NCBI RefSeq assembly: GCF_002005145.1
Contig: NZ_CP019698.1
Location: 3,038,001-3,102,000 of the forward strand
Origin: Desulforamulus ferrireducens
Lineage (GTDB): Bacteria > Bacillota > Desulfotomaculia > Desulfotomaculales > Desulfotomaculaceae
DNA length: 64,000 bases
Direction of reading: 5' to 3'
Below are positions 53,467 through 63,863 of the stretch, piece after piece. The position numbers and the translations under genes are program-made. Below the pieces are notes generated by a model. It was given only the letters and a program-made list of their open reading frames with translations, ran no database searches and had not been told where the DNA came from. The stretch's first letter is position 1. Every line of letters begins with the position of its first letter.

Positions 53467-54783
53467 CTACTGCCCATTCTTTTGCCGGCGGTTGCTTAAC
53501 CAGCGGTTGAGGGGGCCTTGGGTGGATAGTTCCATGTAGTTCCCCTCATTGCCTTCCGGCACAGGCAACAGGCCCAGCATTTCTTGTTCCTTTATCTCCA
53601 GGCCCTCTCGAATAATTTGCCTTTCACTTTGGGAGTAGTAGGTGATTTGCAAGTCTTTATAAATACCCAGGGCAAATTCCAACCCCTGGCGGCTGTTCAC
53701 AGACATACCGTTTACTTCCACTATAATATCGCCGGAACGAATGCCCGCCTGCCAGGCGGGATAACCGGGAATCACATCTAATACTTTTACCCCCTGCTTA
53801 CAGGCCTGATAAATGGGTTTGCCCATCTCCATACGTTTGCCCAGGTAAATTACCAGTTCATGCCCCAGGGGCGCAAACAGTGCAGCCACAAAGGCAAATA
53901 TTGCCAGCCGGTCGGCCCACACTGCTAGGGCCAGCAACAGCAAACTATACAAGCCCAGGATCACAGCGGAAATCCGTCCCTTTTGCCGGGGGGTACGGGC
54001 GGCAGCCAGGTCGCCATAGCCCAGACCGGCAATGACAGGCATTAGTGTATAAATAGCATTTTCAAAGCGGCCCAGGTTTTCCTTAATTAAAGGCCACCAA
54101 TCCCCGGGCACAATAAACAACACATCCTGGGTGTTAAAGGTACTTTTACCTTGCCTGAGCAGGTCCAGCCAATCGGACATGCCCAGGAGCCCGCTGGGTC
54201 CGTTGGTGTGACCCACCAGCATCAATACTGCCATGGGAATAGGCCAGAATTTTTGCAGGAGAAACCCCCCAACCACTTTTCCCTCGGCATTCTTAAAGTA
54301 GGTAGGTACAGCCCCCAGATGCCCGCTAACTAAAATCAAAAAGGCTTCCACCATATGCAATACCGCCACCAGGCCTAAAATCTGCGGCACCTGCAGCTCC
54401 GGCCAGCCAAACAGCAGGGAGGACAGGGCAAGGATACCTCCGGCGTAGGCAAAACAAATAAATCTGACATCAATAAGCATTAGCAAAATGGCCAGGGGCC
54501 ACAGGTACATCAGACCTGAGCCGGACAGGCTTAAGCCCACAAAGATCATGAGATAACTGGCTAATATCCCACCCAGTAGCCCCAAGCCTACGCTAAGTAG
54601 CACATCCCGCCAAATCCCCCGGGGTTTTAAACCGAAAAACTTTTCCTTAGCCTTGCCAATGCGGTAATACTGCAAGGCTACAATGGCTATCACCAGTAAG
54701 AACAGATTCAGAAGGTCTTTTTCGGTAAATACTGCTGCCAAGGCTTCTGCCAACAGTGGTGTAATTTCAGTAAAGGGAAACAT
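53467..54783 (-). CDS. MinJ-like membrane protein with PDZ domain
   Basis: About 438 residues. Eight or so TM helices (about 20-330) followed by a PDZ domain (VLDVIPGYPAWQAGIRSGDI, VEVNGMSVNSRQGLE). In Bacillus, MinJ (YvjD), the DivIVA-MinD bridge of the division-site system, has this architecture and is near ctpB and ftsEX, as here. ATG 54783 is preferred over the upstream GTG/TTG options. Ortholog assignment rests on layout and context. Confidence 0.75.
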   Translation of the reverse strand: MFPFTEITPLLAEALAAVFTEKDLLNLFLLVIAIVALQYYRIGKAKEKFFGLKPRGIWRDVLLSVGLGLLGGILASYLMIFVGLSLSGSGLMYLWPLAILLMLIDVRFICFAYAGGILALSSLLFGWPELQVPQILGLVAVLHMVEAFLILVSGHLGAVPTYFKNAEGKVVGGFLLQKFWPIPMAVLMLVGHTNGPSGLLGMSDWLDLLRQGKSTFNTQDVLFIVPGDWWPLIKENLGRFENAIYTLMPVIAGLGYGDLAAARTPRQKGRISAVILGLYSLLLLALAVWADRLAIFAFVAALFAPLGHELVIYLGKRMEMGKPIYQACKQGVKVLDVIPGYPAWQAGIRSGDIIVEVNGMSVNSRQGLEFALGIYKDLQITYYSQSERQIIREGLEIKEQEMLGLLPVPEGNEGNYMELSTQGPLNRWLSNRRQKNGQ

Positions 54784-54854
54784 GGTAGAACATCCACTCC
54801 ACAAATATCTTTAAGGTGGTGTCGTAAAAAACAATGCCTTATCAATTTAATATA

Positions 54855-54897
54855 AAGCCCCCTCAGTGAGGGGGCAAGGAGCAAAGCCACTGGGTTG
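54855..54897. repeat. CCTC repeat (type A)
   Basis: AAGCCCCCTC-AGT-GAGGGGGC followed by GGAGCAAAGCCACTGGGTTG, a diverged tail. Directly after the ctpA stop. Confidence 0.65.
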
Positions 54898-54906
54898 TTC
54901 GGTTTT

Positions 54907-56055
54907 CTACTGATATATTCTCTGCCGCACCAAGGAAATGGCTTTATTTAATTGCAGGTCTTCCTTAGCATCGATATCCTGTTCAATCACCACATCAGGC
55001 TCAATACCCTTCTTGTGTATGTCATGTTTGTTAGGTGTTAGATATCTAGCAGTGGTTAGTTTAAGCCCGGAACCGTTATCCAGGGGGAAGACCGTTTGCA
55101 CTACCCCCTTACCAAAGGTTTTGGTGCCCACCAGTGTACCAACTTTGGCATCTTTAATAGCTCCGGCTAAAATTTCTGCCGCACTGGCACTGTTTTTATT
55201 AACCAGCACCACCAGGGGCAGATTTAGTTGATCGGGTTCGGCGTTGAAGGTATGGTCACGACCTATACGATAATCTATATGCACAATAGGACCCTTGCCC
55301 AGGAATTGGTCTGCTATCATAATGGCGGAGTTCAGCTCGCCGCCGGGATTATCCCGCAAATCCAACACCAAGCCCGCCATACCCTGTTGACGCAGCTCAT
55401 TCAAGGTCTCCACCAAGTCATGACCGGTGTTTTCGGTAAACTGGCTGATGGCGATATAGCCTATATTATTTTCTTCGGGAAGCATTTTTCCTTCCACGGT
55501 GGGAACACTGATTTCTTTCCGTACCAGCGAAATTTTACGTGGCTCCTCACCTTCCCGGGAGATGGTCAAGACAACGGTGGTGCCCACCGGTCCCCGCATG
55601 AGATTGACAGCGGTCTCGGTGTCCATATCCTTGGTTGGCTTATCTCCAATGGCAACAATGATATCCCCGGCTTCAATGCCCGCATCTGCGGCCGGTGTAT
55701 TGGCAAAGGGTTTCATCACCACTAGATTATTATCCTTCATTCCAACCAATACGCCAATGCCGCCAAAGGAACCACGAATTTGTTCCTGTAGGGAGGAGTA
55801 AGTTTGTTTATCCAGATAAACGGAGTAGGGATCATCCAGGGATTCCACCATCCCTTTGATAGCCCCTTCCACCAGTTTCTCCGGTGCCACCTCAAATAAA
55901 TACTGGCCTTTCACCAGGGTCACTACCTTAACTAAATTACCCAGTCCCTTATAGTTCCCCGCCACTGTCACACCCAGCAACAATATAACTACAAAGGCCA
56001 TGGAAACCAGGACAACGGCCATTCTACCCCAAAAGGCCCACGAATTTCTTCTCAC
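54907..56055 (-). CDS. ctpA: C-terminal processing protease, S41 family
   Basis: 382 residues. N-terminal TM anchor (AVVLVSMAFVVILLLGVTV), PDZ domain (about 95-170, GIGVLVGMKDNNLVV), and the serine-lysine dyad in NKNSASAAEILAGA and GTKTFGKGVVQ. CtpB-type enzymes signal during sporulation; CtpA types trim envelope proteins. Downstream of ftsEX and the M23 gene. Confidence 0.93.
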   Translation of the reverse strand: MRRNSWAFWGRMAVVLVSMAFVVILLLGVTVAGNYKGLGNLVKVVTLVKGQYLFEVAPEKLVEGAIKGMVESLDDPYSVYLDKQTYSSLQEQIRGSFGGIGVLVGMKDNNLVVMKPFANTPAADAGIEAGDIIVAIGDKPTKDMDTETAVNLMRGPVGTTVVLTISREGEEPRKISLVRKEISVPTVEGKMLPEENNIGYIAISQFTENTGHDLVETLNELRQQGMAGLVLDLRDNPGGELNSAIMIADQFLGKGPIVHIDYRIGRDHTFNAEPDQLNLPLVVLVNKNSASAAEILAGAIKDAKVGTLVGTKTFGKGVVQTVFPLDNGSGLKLTTARYLTPNKHDIHKKGIEPDVVIEQDIDAKEDLQLNKAISLVRQRIYQ

Positions 56056-56157
56056 ATTAACACCTGCCCGCTATTTCGTTACACATGTATTATACTACAA
56101 CACATCCGGAGAAATTACAAAGACTTTTCCATTTTCTCCCTCCAAGAAAAAGCCGGG

Positions 56158-56172
56158 TTAACCCGGCTTTTC
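56158..56172 (-). terminator. Short hairpin after the M23 gene
   Basis: AAGCCGGGTTAACCCGGCTTTT lies at 56150-56171 on the plus strand: GCCGGGTTAACCCGGC is a perfect 16-base palindrome flanked by AAAAA and TTTT, so it can terminate in either direction. Confidence 0.8.
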
Positions 56173-56179
56173 TTAATAT

Positions 56180-57304
56180 CTACAGATAATTATGGGGGCT
56201 AACCGCCGTACCGTTCTTCCGCACTTCAAAGTGCAGGTGAGGACCGGTGGACATACCTGTACTACCAACCTTGGCAATGACGGAACCTCTGGTCACCACT
56301 TGTCCCTTACTGACTAACTGGGCAGAACAATGGCCATAAAGGGTAACTACATCACCGCCATGATCGATCATTACCACTTTGCCGTAACCAGACATGGTAC
56401 CGGAGTAAATCACTGTGCCGTCCGCCGGGGCAATAATGCTAACCCCTGTGGAGGCGGGAATATCAATACCTGAGTGAAAACGGGTCTGCTTTAAAATCGG
56501 ATGCAGGCGATTACCGAAGGGGGAGGATATACTAGTGTAACCGGGAACCGGCCAACTAAAGGTACCCCCACTATAGCTGCCACCTTTTTTAGCGTTTTCA
56601 AGGGCAATTTGTCTAAGGATGGCGTCCTCTTCTGCCTCCAAGCGATCCACTTCCGCCGCTGTTTTTTGTAAATCCAGCTTGGCTTCACTTAGCAGCGCGT
56701 TTTTTTCTGCCTGGGCTTTAGCTAAAGACTGTTTAACTAATTCCTGCTCATTCTTTAGAGCAGCAATTTGTTTGGCTCTGGTTTCCAAAGCACTTTTATA
56801 TTCTTCGATTTGCTTCTTTTCTGCGGTGATGCGATCCACAATGATTTTATCACTCTGAATCATCCGCACTAAAAACTCCAGACGGTTGGTAAAATCACTA
56901 AAGCTGCCGGAACTAAGAAGCACCTCCAGGTAACTGACAGTGCCACCCTGGTACATACCTTTAACCCGCTTTTTCAGCTGGTCATTGCTTTCTTGCAGAC
57001 GTTTCTCAGCCACAGCCAATTCTTTTTTCGTTTCTGTCAGTTTGTTTTCCGCATTTTTCAGGCTGTTTTCCAGGTCTTTAATTTGCTGGTTCTTTTGATT
57101 AATGGCATTATTAATGTTGATAATTTCCTGGGTGTAATTTTTTACCACACTTTGCTTCTTTTGTTCCTCATTTTTCTTTTGGTTTAATTGACTGCGCACA
57201 TTGTTTAATTGCTGATCTAAAGAGGTATTGGCTAATACCGGCGTTGTCGCCAGTAACAAACTCAGGGTGATTAGGATAATTTTTTGAGTCCATTTGACTG
57301 GCAC
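56180..57304 (-). CDS. EnvC-like murein hydrolase activator (coiled coil plus M23)
   Basis: About 374 residues. Signal peptide ([18 protein letters not shown]), a long coiled coil (about 28-235), and a LytM/M23 domain with [18 protein letters not shown] and [15 protein letters not shown] and HLH keep the zinc ligands, so it could be an active peptidase. With FtsEX it forms the division-linked wall-hydrolysis complex (as EnvC or PcsB). GTG 57304 follows AGGAGTGAT. Confidence 0.9.
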   Translation of the reverse strand: MPVKWTQKIILITLSLLLATTPVLANTSLDQQLNNVRSQLNQKKNEEQKKQSVVKNYTQEIININNAINQKNQQIKDLENSLKNAENKLTETKKELAVAEKRLQESNDQLKKRVKGMYQGGTVSYLEVLLSSGSFSDFTNRLEFLVRMIQSDKIIVDRITAEKKQIEEYKSALETRAKQIAALKNEQELVKQSLAKAQAEKNALLSEAKLDLQKTAAEVDRLEAEEDAILRQIALENAKKGGSYSGGTFSWPVPGYTSISSPFGNRLHPILKQTRFHSGIDIPASTGVSIIAPADGTVIYSGTMSGYGKVVMIDHGGDVVTLYGHCSAQLVSKGQVVTRGSVIAKVGSTGMSTGPHLHFEVRKNGTAVSPHNYL

Positions 57305-57327
57305 CTGTATCACTCCTAAATGCTATC

Positions 57328-58215
57328 TTAAACCTTTAAGAACTTACGCAGGGAGAACCAACTGCCCAGGGCGCCAATGAGTATGCCCAGGCCAATCATA
57401 CTGCCTAAAATGTAAAGAATTACTCGGGGCTCATTGACCAGTTGAACAAAGGGCAGGGAAATCTTAAGTTTTTGCAGCAGGGACAGGTAGCCTAAATCCA
57501 CCACCAGAACGGCCAGCAGACCTCCGGTAAGACCCAGGACAATACCTTCCAGCATAAAGGGGAAACGGACAAACCAGTTGGTGGCCCCCAGCATTTTCAT
57601 AATGCCAATTTCCCGCCGCCGGGCAAAAACCGACATACGAATGGTGGTGGCGATTAAGAAAACAGCTGCCAGGGTTAACAAACCAAGGGTAACCATACTG
57701 GCCAGACGCACCCATTTGGTTATATTGAGCAGCTTTTCCACCACACCCTGACCGTATCGGACCTGTTCAACACCTTTGATTTTTTCCAGGGCAGTGGCTG
57801 TGGCAGGCACCGCCTCTGCCGTCTTGGTTTTGACGCGGAAGGCGTCGGGCAAGGGGTTGCTGCCTTCCAGGGAGTCTAAGATGTCGGCGCGCTCACCAAA
57901 GCTTTTCTTCATATCTTGCAGAGCCTGCTCTTTGGAGATAAACTCAATGGTATCCACCGCAGCATGCTCTTTAATTTTTTCTTTAATTCGTTCCCGCTCA
58001 ACCTTTCCCACTTCTTCTTCCAGGAAGACGGTGATTTCCACACTGCTCTCCACCGATTGGGCCAACTTTTCCGCATTGACCACCAGCAAGAGTGAGGCTC
58101 CCAGGATGATGAGGGATACGGTGACGATACCAATGGAGGAGATGGACAACCAGCTGTTTCTCACCAAGGAAGTGAAGGCTTCCTTAAAGAAGTAGTTAAT
58201 GGAATTAAGATTCAC
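57328..58215 (-). CDS. ftsX: Cell division protein FtsX
   Basis: About 295 residues: four TM helices with an extracellular loop of about 115 residues between TM1 and TM2 (ESSVEITVFLEEEVG ... VRYGQGVVEKL), and the MacB-type motif RRREIGIMKMLGATNWF. GTG 58215 follows GGGGTG and overlaps the end of ftsE by 11 bases. Confidence 0.94.
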   Translation of the reverse strand: MNLNSINYFFKEAFTSLVRNSWLSISSIGIVTVSLIILGASLLLVVNAEKLAQSVESSVEITVFLEEEVGKVERERIKEKIKEHAAVDTIEFISKEQALQDMKKSFGERADILDSLEGSNPLPDAFRVKTKTAEAVPATATALEKIKGVEQVRYGQGVVEKLLNITKWVRLASMVTLGLLTLAAVFLIATTIRMSVFARRREIGIMKMLGATNWFVRFPFMLEGIVLGLTGGLLAVLVVDLGYLSLLQKLKISLPFVQLVNEPRVILYILGSMIGLGILIGALGSWFSLRKFLKV

Positions 58216-58891
58216 CGCGGTACACCCCGCTCTCTTCATCCCTTACAATGATACCGTTTTGCAGGGCAATGACGCGTTTTTTTAGGCTATTCACAATATC
58301 CGAAGCGTGGGTGACCATCAAAATGGTAGTACCCCGGCGGTTAATTTCCTGAAAGAGATTCATAATTTCCCAGGAGGTGTCCGGGTCCAGGTTACCGGTG
58401 GGTTCGTCAGCAATAATCATGAGAGGGTTATTGACAATGGCCCTGGCTATGCCTACCCTTTGTTGTTCACCGCCGGACATCTGGGCCGGCAGCAGATCAG
58501 CTTTGTCTTTTAAGCCCACCTGTTCTAAGACCGCCGGTACCAGGCGTTTAATTTCCCGGCGGGAGGCGCCGGTGATCTCCAGGGCAAAGGCCACGTTTTC
58601 CGCCGCCGTTTTTTGCGGCAGCAGGCGAAAGTCCTGGAAAACCATACCAATCTTGCGGCGCAGGTAGGGTACTTCCCGGGGTTTCATGCGCAGTATATTG
58701 CGGCCGTTAAACATTACCTGGCCGCGCGTGGGCAGTACTTCCCGGCAAATTAGTTTGATTAAGGTGGACTTACCCGCTCCGCTGGGACCTACCACGAAGG
58801 CAAATTCGCCCTTTCTAATATGTAAAGTTAAATCGGAAATAGCTTTGACACCGTTTTCATAAACTTTTGAGACATTATAAAACTGTATCAT
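58205..58891 (-). CDS. ftsE: Cell division ATP-binding protein FtsE
   Basis: 228 residues with complete ABC motifs: Walker A VGPSGAGKSTL, Q-loop VFQDFRLL, signature MSGGEQQRVGIARA, Walker B LMIIADEP and switch VTHASDIV. Powers FtsX to activate the M23 hydrolase. Confidence 0.96.
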   Translation of the reverse strand: MIQFYNVSKVYENGVKAISDLTLHIRKGEFAFVVGPSGAGKSTLIKLICREVLPTRGQVMFNGRNILRMKPREVPYLRRKIGMVFQDFRLLPQKTAAENVAFALEITGASRREIKRLVPAVLEQVGLKDKADLLPAQMSGGEQQRVGIARAIVNNPLMIIADEPTGNLDPDTSWEIMNLFQEINRRGTTILMVTHASDIVNSLKKRVIALQNGIIVRDEESGVYRGES

Positions 58892-59244
58892 GGTTTACTC
58901 CCAAGCTAAAATTTTTGTATAAAAGTTTTGTGCCACCTAACCCTGTTCGACGCAATTTACTTAAATTCCTTTAGATTTCGCCAAAAAATACTTCCTAATT
59001 CACCAGTTACTGGGAACTCCTTGCCCCTTCAGATGGGTTTTCCGCAACTAAGTAACGCAATTTGGGGGCCATCAGCCATCGGCTAAAAGAATGGCCTTTG
59101 GCTTTTGGCCATTAGCCTTTGTTTTGTTACCCCAAGTGTGGGCTCCCTCGCTGAGGGGTCGGGGGCCGCGAGACGCGAAGCGACTGGGGGAGTTATGCCC
59201 CAACTCCCTCCGGCGGCTTTGCCGCCCCTCCTTCAGGGAGGGGC
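58892..59244. repeat. Intergenic region with heptad array and two CCTC repeats
   Basis: The left 150 bp should hold the ftsE promoter. Heptads (GGCCATCAGCCATCGGC, GGCCTTTGGCTTTTGGCC) at about 59067-59118, type A repeat at 59142-59193, type B at 59202-59243. No gene is supported. Confidence 0.7.
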
Positions 59245-60870
59245 CTATTCTGCTTTGTTTGCTTTGGGATATTGCTGAAGTCCTTCCCTTACAGCTTTAA
59301 TATCAGCCTGGTTCATGTCAAAACGATAGGTTCTGGCTGGCACCTGGCCATCCCAGTCAATGCCATTCCACCAAATCATCACTTTGATATTGGGATAGTT
59401 TTTCATCTTGGCAAAAGCCTCTTTGATCCAGGCATTCTTGTTACCACCGTAGTGATTAGTACCAAACTCAGTAATCATAAAGGGTTTATGGGGAAACATC
59501 TCCATATTTTCCTGGTATAAGGGATCATAAATTTCCGTGAACCCCCGCCATTTTTCCCCGGGATAATAGGTACCGGTGTTGTAGCCGGTGAGCCCTATAA
59601 TGTCCACATATTCATCGCCCGGATAATAACAGGCAGGGTAATTCCATTTAAAATCAGGGAAGGAGGTGTCATGGGGGTTCCACACCCAGAGGGCGTTATC
59701 CACCCCTTGCTCCTTGAAAATTTTGTAGATATAGCGCCAAACCTCCACATACAGATTGGCATCCTTGGAGCTATGATAAGCGGAATAGGAGCACCAGTCA
59801 CCGTTCATTTCGTTGTTTAAGCGGAAAAGTACCGGTTTGCCAAAGGCTTTAACCTCTTTAGCATAATTAATCAGGAATTGATCGTAGACACCATTTAAAA
59901 TATCGTAGGTTTTGGGCCTGGTGAAATCCTCGCCGGAACCAATCATTTGCAGGGTCAGCTCAACGACCCTGTTATACTGGTGTGCTTGCTCCAGTATTTC
60001 TTTGATGGGAACCTTGTTTAAATTGCTATAGTAGAGAACAAAATCAAAGGTATAGTCTAATTGTTTTTCCAGATTCAGTAAGTATTGCGGTTCGGTGGGG
60101 AAGCTGTATTCATAGATGCCCCAGTGCTGCTCTTCTCCCTTAAAATATTGGTTCAGCAGTTCCTCTGCTGCCTCAGATAAAGGAAAGTTACGCTCATTAC
60201 TCTGTGGCAAGGAGTAAACAGCCCTGCCCTGTTTGGGTATGACGCTAAAGCTGTTCACCATTTGCGGCACCAGATTATTGAGTATTTCCAGAGAGTTGGA
60301 TTTAAAATGCAGGGAGTAGATTTCCCTTTGATTGACAATGATATCTACCGAAACATAGACATTTTTATCATTAGCTACTCTATTTAATTGCGGTCTTACC
60401 CACCATAATTGTCTGGTTAGTAAGCCATTAACCCTTTCGCTGCTATTTTTAATAATCTGCACCTTGTCTTTGCCCGTGGTAATGGGGCTATTGCCATAAT
60501 TAACATAGGCTTCGGGCGAAGTGTTTAACGGTTGATAGTAAATCTCTACCCTGGTGTTATCATCCGCCAGGGTAGTTCGGACGGGGGATAGTGATACATC
60601 CAGCCACATGGCAGAGGGGTATTGAATTTGATAGCCATCGGGGTAGTTTTTTAAGGTATTTATGTAATGCTGCCCATACTCAATAATTTTGGTATCCCGC
60701 TGCCAATCGGGGGTAGTGGTTTGCTTTCCGTCCACCAGGATGGTCGGCGCGGTTTGGGCTGGCTGGGCAGTAACAACGTTACCGGTAAAGGCAGCACTTG
60801 CATAAAGTACACAGCTGACAAAGAGCACAGTTAGATATTTTTTGGTTTTGCCAAGTAAGCTGATTTTCAA
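59245..60870 (-). CDS. Secreted GH26-like glycoside hydrolase with an unassigned N-terminal domain
   Basis: 541 residues. Signal peptide (YLTVLFVSCVLYASAAFTG), an unassigned beta-rich domain (about 40-215) and a C-terminal (beta/alpha)8-type hydrolase (about 235-535). The second half has RLNNEMNGDW (acid/base Glu), NALWVWNPHDTSFPDF and MITEFGTNH (nucleophile Glu), as in GH26 mannanase-like enzymes. Substrate is not evident; a surface or biofilm polysaccharide is plausible. TTG start follows GGAGGAGAG. Confidence 0.8.
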   Translation of the reverse strand: MKISLLGKTKKYLTVLFVSCVLYASAAFTGNVVTAQPAQTAPTILVDGKQTTTPDWQRDTKIIEYGQHYINTLKNYPDGYQIQYPSAMWLDVSLSPVRTTLADDNTRVEIYYQPLNTSPEAYVNYGNSPITTGKDKVQIIKNSSERVNGLLTRQLWWVRPQLNRVANDKNVYVSVDIIVNQREIYSLHFKSNSLEILNNLVPQMVNSFSVIPKQGRAVYSLPQSNERNFPLSEAAEELLNQYFKGEEQHWGIYEYSFPTEPQYLLNLEKQLDYTFDFVLYYSNLNKVPIKEILEQAHQYNRVVELTLQMIGSGEDFTRPKTYDILNGVYDQFLINYAKEVKAFGKPVLFRLNNEMNGDWCSYSAYHSSKDANLYVEVWRYIYKIFKEQGVDNALWVWNPHDTSFPDFKWNYPACYYPGDEYVDIIGLTGYNTGTYYPGEKWRGFTEIYDPLYQENMEMFPHKPFMITEFGTNHYGGNKNAWIKEAFAKMKNYPNIKVMIWWNGIDWDGQVPARTYRFDMNQADIKAVREGLQQYPKANKAE

Positions 60871-60982
60871 CTATAACTCTCCTCCTAAATTAAACACTAA
60901 TTAGTTAAACTTCTCTATATTTTTGTAGAATCCTGTCTATCCATAGCACCTTGTAGAGAAAGTCAAAGGAGGTAAATGATAA

Positions 60983-61026
60983 AACCCCCTCTGGGAGGGG
61001 GCTGGAGCAAAGCAACGAGTGAAGTT
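60983..61026. repeat. CCTC repeat (type A, diverged)
   Basis: AAACCCCCTC-TGG-GAGGGGGCT with tail GGAGCAAAGCAACGAGTGAA, directly after the transketolase C stop. Confidence 0.6.
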
Positions 61027-61034
61027 GTTCTGGG

Positions 61035-61976
61035 TTATTTCTTTTTGGCAATAACTTTTTTGGCAGCTTCCACGATGTTGGCTGAGGTCAGGCCAAAGTA
61101 CTCCAGCAGTTCAGCTGGTTTGCCGGATTCGCCAAAGGTGTCGCGCACACCCACCCGCTGCAGGGGAACGGCATGGTGCTCCGAGAGGGTTTCGGCCACT
61201 GCGCTGCCCAGACCGCCAATAATAGAATGTTCCTCTGCGGTGACCACGGCACCACATTTGCGGGCCGCTTCTACAATAGCAAAGATATCCAGGGGCTTGA
61301 TGGTATGTACATCCACCACCATGGCGCTAATGCCTTCTTTAGACAGGGTTTCGGCGGCCTCTAAGGCAGCGGAAACCATAATGCCGGTGGCTATCAAGGC
61401 TACATCAGTGCCTTCCCGCAGGGTAACTGCTTCACCGGGGGTAAATTTAAAATCCTCCCCGTGAATAACAGGCACCCCGGAACGGCCCAGGCGAATATAA
61501 ACGGGACCCTGAATTTCCGCAGCGGCTCGAACACAGGCTGCGGTTTCCACTGCATCGGCGGGTACAAAAACTGTCATACCGGGCAGGGCCCGCATAATGG
61601 CAATGTCCTCAATGGATTGGTGGGAGCCACCATCTTCACCCACAGTAACGCCGGCATGGGTGGCGGCAATTTTCACATTCAGTCGGGGATAGCAAATACT
61701 GTTGCGAATTTGCTCAAAGGCCCGGCCGGTGGCAAACATGGCAAAGGTGCTGGCAAAGGGTATTTTGCCCACGGTGGCCAAACCAGCGGCGGTAACCATC
61801 ATATTGCCTTCGGCAATACCCATGTTAAAGAAACGCTCAGGGTAGTTTTTCATAAAATCATGGGTTTTGGTAGACTTGGACAGGTCTGCGTCCAGTACCA
61901 CCACATCTTTATTTTCAGCTCCCAGACGAACCAAGGCCTCTCCATAGGCCTCCCGGGTGGCAATTTTCTTAGTCAT
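61035..61976 (-). CDS. Transketolase, C-terminal subunit
   Basis: 313 residues covering the pyrimidine-binding and C-terminal domains: VLDADLSKSTKT, the catalytic Glu region MGIAEGNMMVTAAG, and EDGGSHQSIEDIA. Split transketolases are common in Clostridia and archaea. Partner of the gene upstream in the same operon; together they serve the non-oxidative pentose phosphate pathway. Confidence 0.93.
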   Translation of the reverse strand: MTKKIATREAYGEALVRLGAENKDVVVLDADLSKSTKTHDFMKNYPERFFNMGIAEGNMMVTAAGLATVGKIPFASTFAMFATGRAFEQIRNSICYPRLNVKIAATHAGVTVGEDGGSHQSIEDIAIMRALPGMTVFVPADAVETAACVRAAAEIQGPVYIRLGRSGVPVIHGEDFKFTPGEAVTLREGTDVALIATGIMVSAALEAAETLSKEGISAMVVDVHTIKPLDIFAIVEAARKCGAVVTAEEHSIIGGLGSAVAETLSEHHAVPLQRVGVRDTFGESGKPAELLEYFGLTSANIVEAAKKVIAKKK

Positions 61977-62012
61977 GGTAAACCTCCAGTTCTTTTGGGT
62001 ATTTCTTTGGGG

Positions 62013-62040
62013 TCGGCCGTTGGCCCTAGGCCTTAGGCCA
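62013..62040. repeat. Heptad-type repeat
   Basis: GGCCGTTGGCCCTAGGCC and TTAGGCC between the two transketolase halves, preceded by a CTTTGGGGTC 11-mer unit. Confidence 0.6.
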
Positions 62041-62848
62041 ATTCAGCTAAAGCCTGCTCCACCTGCTCGGGCTTGGGGGCGTTGCCATGCCAGCCTACCT
62101 GGTTTTCCATGAAGGACACACCTTTGCCTTTAATGGTTTTGGCGATGATCATGGTGGGTTTGCCCTTGGTGGCTTGTGCTTCGGCAATGGCTTGCAGGAT
62201 TTGACCAATGTCATGGCCGTCTATCTCAATTACGTGCCAATTAAAGGCCCGCCATTTTTCCGGCAGGGGGGCAACATTCATTACCACATCCACCGGACCG
62301 TCTATTTGCAAGTTGTTGTAATCCAGGAAGACCGTTAGGTTATCCAGCTTAAAGTGGCTGGCAGCCATGGCAGCTTCCCAAATTTGTCCCTCTTGTACTT
62401 CCCCGTCTCCCAGCAGAGCATAAACCCGCTGCTGGCCGCCGTCTAAACGTAAGCCCAGGGCCATACCGATGGCAGCAGATAAACCTTGGCCCAGGGAGCC
62501 GGTGGACATCTCCACGCCGGGCAGTTTTTTCATATCCGGGTGGCCTTGCAAACGGCTACCCAGCTTGCGGAGAGTCTTTAACTCCTCCACAGGGAAATAT
62601 CCCCTTTCGGCCAGGGCGGCATAGAGCACCGGCGCGGCGTGACCCTTGGACAGGACAAAACGATCCCGATCCGGCCAGTTTGGTTGTTCCGGATCTAATT
62701 TCATGGTGTCAAAATACAGTACACTGATTATGTCCGCTGCCGAAAGGGAGCCTCCGGGATGTCCGGAGCCAGCTTCGCCCAGCATAGTTATAATGTGTCG
62801 GCGAATGGCTTTAGCCCGCTCCTCTAGATTTTGAATTTTTTCCTTCAT
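62033..62848 (-). CDS. Transketolase, N-terminal (TPP-binding) subunit
   Basis: 271 residues. Start pattern [22 protein letters not shown], diphosphate-binding [16 protein letters not shown] with the GDG motif and DYNNLQIDG. Needs the C-terminal subunit for activity. ATG follows GGAGGG. Confidence 0.94.
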   Translation of the reverse strand: MKEKIQNLEERAKAIRRHIITMLGEAGSGHPGGSLSAADIISVLYFDTMKLDPEQPNWPDRDRFVLSKGHAAPVLYAALAERGYFPVEELKTLRKLGSRLQGHPDMKKLPGVEMSTGSLGQGLSAAIGMALGLRLDGGQQRVYALLGDGEVQEGQIWEAAMAASHFKLDNLTVFLDYNNLQIDGPVDVVMNVAPLPEKWRAFNWHVIEIDGHDIGQILQAIAEAQATKGKPTMIIAKTIKGKGVSFMENQVGWHGNAPKPEQVEQALAELA

Positions 62849-62868
62849 CCTTTTCCCTCCAACATTAT

Positions 62869-63723
62869 CTATTGATTTGGCGATGTTAATTCCTTAAAAC
62901 CTTCCCCTAGCACTTCATGCACGTTTGCTAGGATAATAAAGGCAGTGGGGTCTTCTTCCCTAACAATTTTCTTTAACCTGGTTACCTCGGCACGCCCCAC
63001 CACCGATATGAGCACTTCCTGCTCCCCACCGCTGTACATACCCTTTGCTTTCCAGGCAGTTGCACTGCGGTCTAATTCTTTAATTATGGCCTTACTGATG
63101 GCATCCGCCCTTTTGGTAATAATCATAAAGGCTTTTGCTGAGTTGAAGCCTTCGATCACCAAATCGATAATCCAAGATGCCAGGAAAATAGTAATCAGGG
63201 CGTACATGGCCAGTTCTGCTGAACGGAACACCAAACCTGCCCAAATAACCACCAGGCCATCTATCACAAAGAGCAATTGCCCAATATTAATACCTACGTA
63301 GGTACGGAGGATGGCCGCCAACAATTCGGTTCCCCCAGTGGTACTATTAAAACGAAAGACCAGGCCCAAACCTATACCCATGAGAGCCCCACCGTATAAG
63401 CTGGCCAGCAGCAAGTCCTCGGTAAGTACCGGAATATAAGGTACCAGCAGGTCCACGAAAACTGATAAAGCTACGGTGCCAAAAATTGAATTGACGGTGT
63501 AACGCCAGCCCAACCGCAGGATGGACCAAATAAACAGCGGGACATTTAACACTAACATAACCAAACCCACCGGCCACTGAAACAGGTGGTATAAAATGGT
63601 GGCCACACCGCTTAGACCGCCGGCGGCAATCTTGGCGGGAACCAGAAAGGCATCCAGGGCAATGGCTGTAAGAATAACTCCCAAGGTTACACCCAGGTAG
63701 TCTTTTAACCAACGCAGAAACAT
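62869..63723 (-). CDS. YitT-family membrane protein (DUF161/DUF2179)
   Basis: 284 residues. Five or six TM helices with the family repeats ([40 protein letters not shown]), then a cytosolic DUF2179 domain ([20 protein letters not shown]-like, [19 protein letters not shown]-like). Function unsettled; often discussed as transporters. Cotranscribed with, and just upstream of, the transketolase genes. Confidence 0.9.
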   Translation of the reverse strand: MFLRWLKDYLGVTLGVILTAIALDAFLVPAKIAAGGLSGVATILYHLFQWPVGLVMLVLNVPLFIWSILRLGWRYTVNSIFGTVALSVFVDLLVPYIPVLTEDLLLASLYGGALMGIGLGLVFRFNSTTGGTELLAAILRTYVGINIGQLLFVIDGLVVIWAGLVFRSAELAMYALITIFLASWIIDLVIEGFNSAKAFMIITKRADAISKAIIKELDRSATAWKAKGMYSGGEQEVLISVVGRAEVTRLKKIVREEDPTAFIILANVHEVLGEGFKELTSPNQ

Positions 63724-63863
63724 AGTTAAACCCTTTCATTATTTAGTGTAACAGATACAGTTATCATGCCCCGAATTTTTACAGCCTATTTAGTGTTCTC
63801 TTTCTTAATGCTAATTCCTTCCAAGCCCCCAAAAATCCCTTTAAAATGTCGAAAAAAGAAGGT

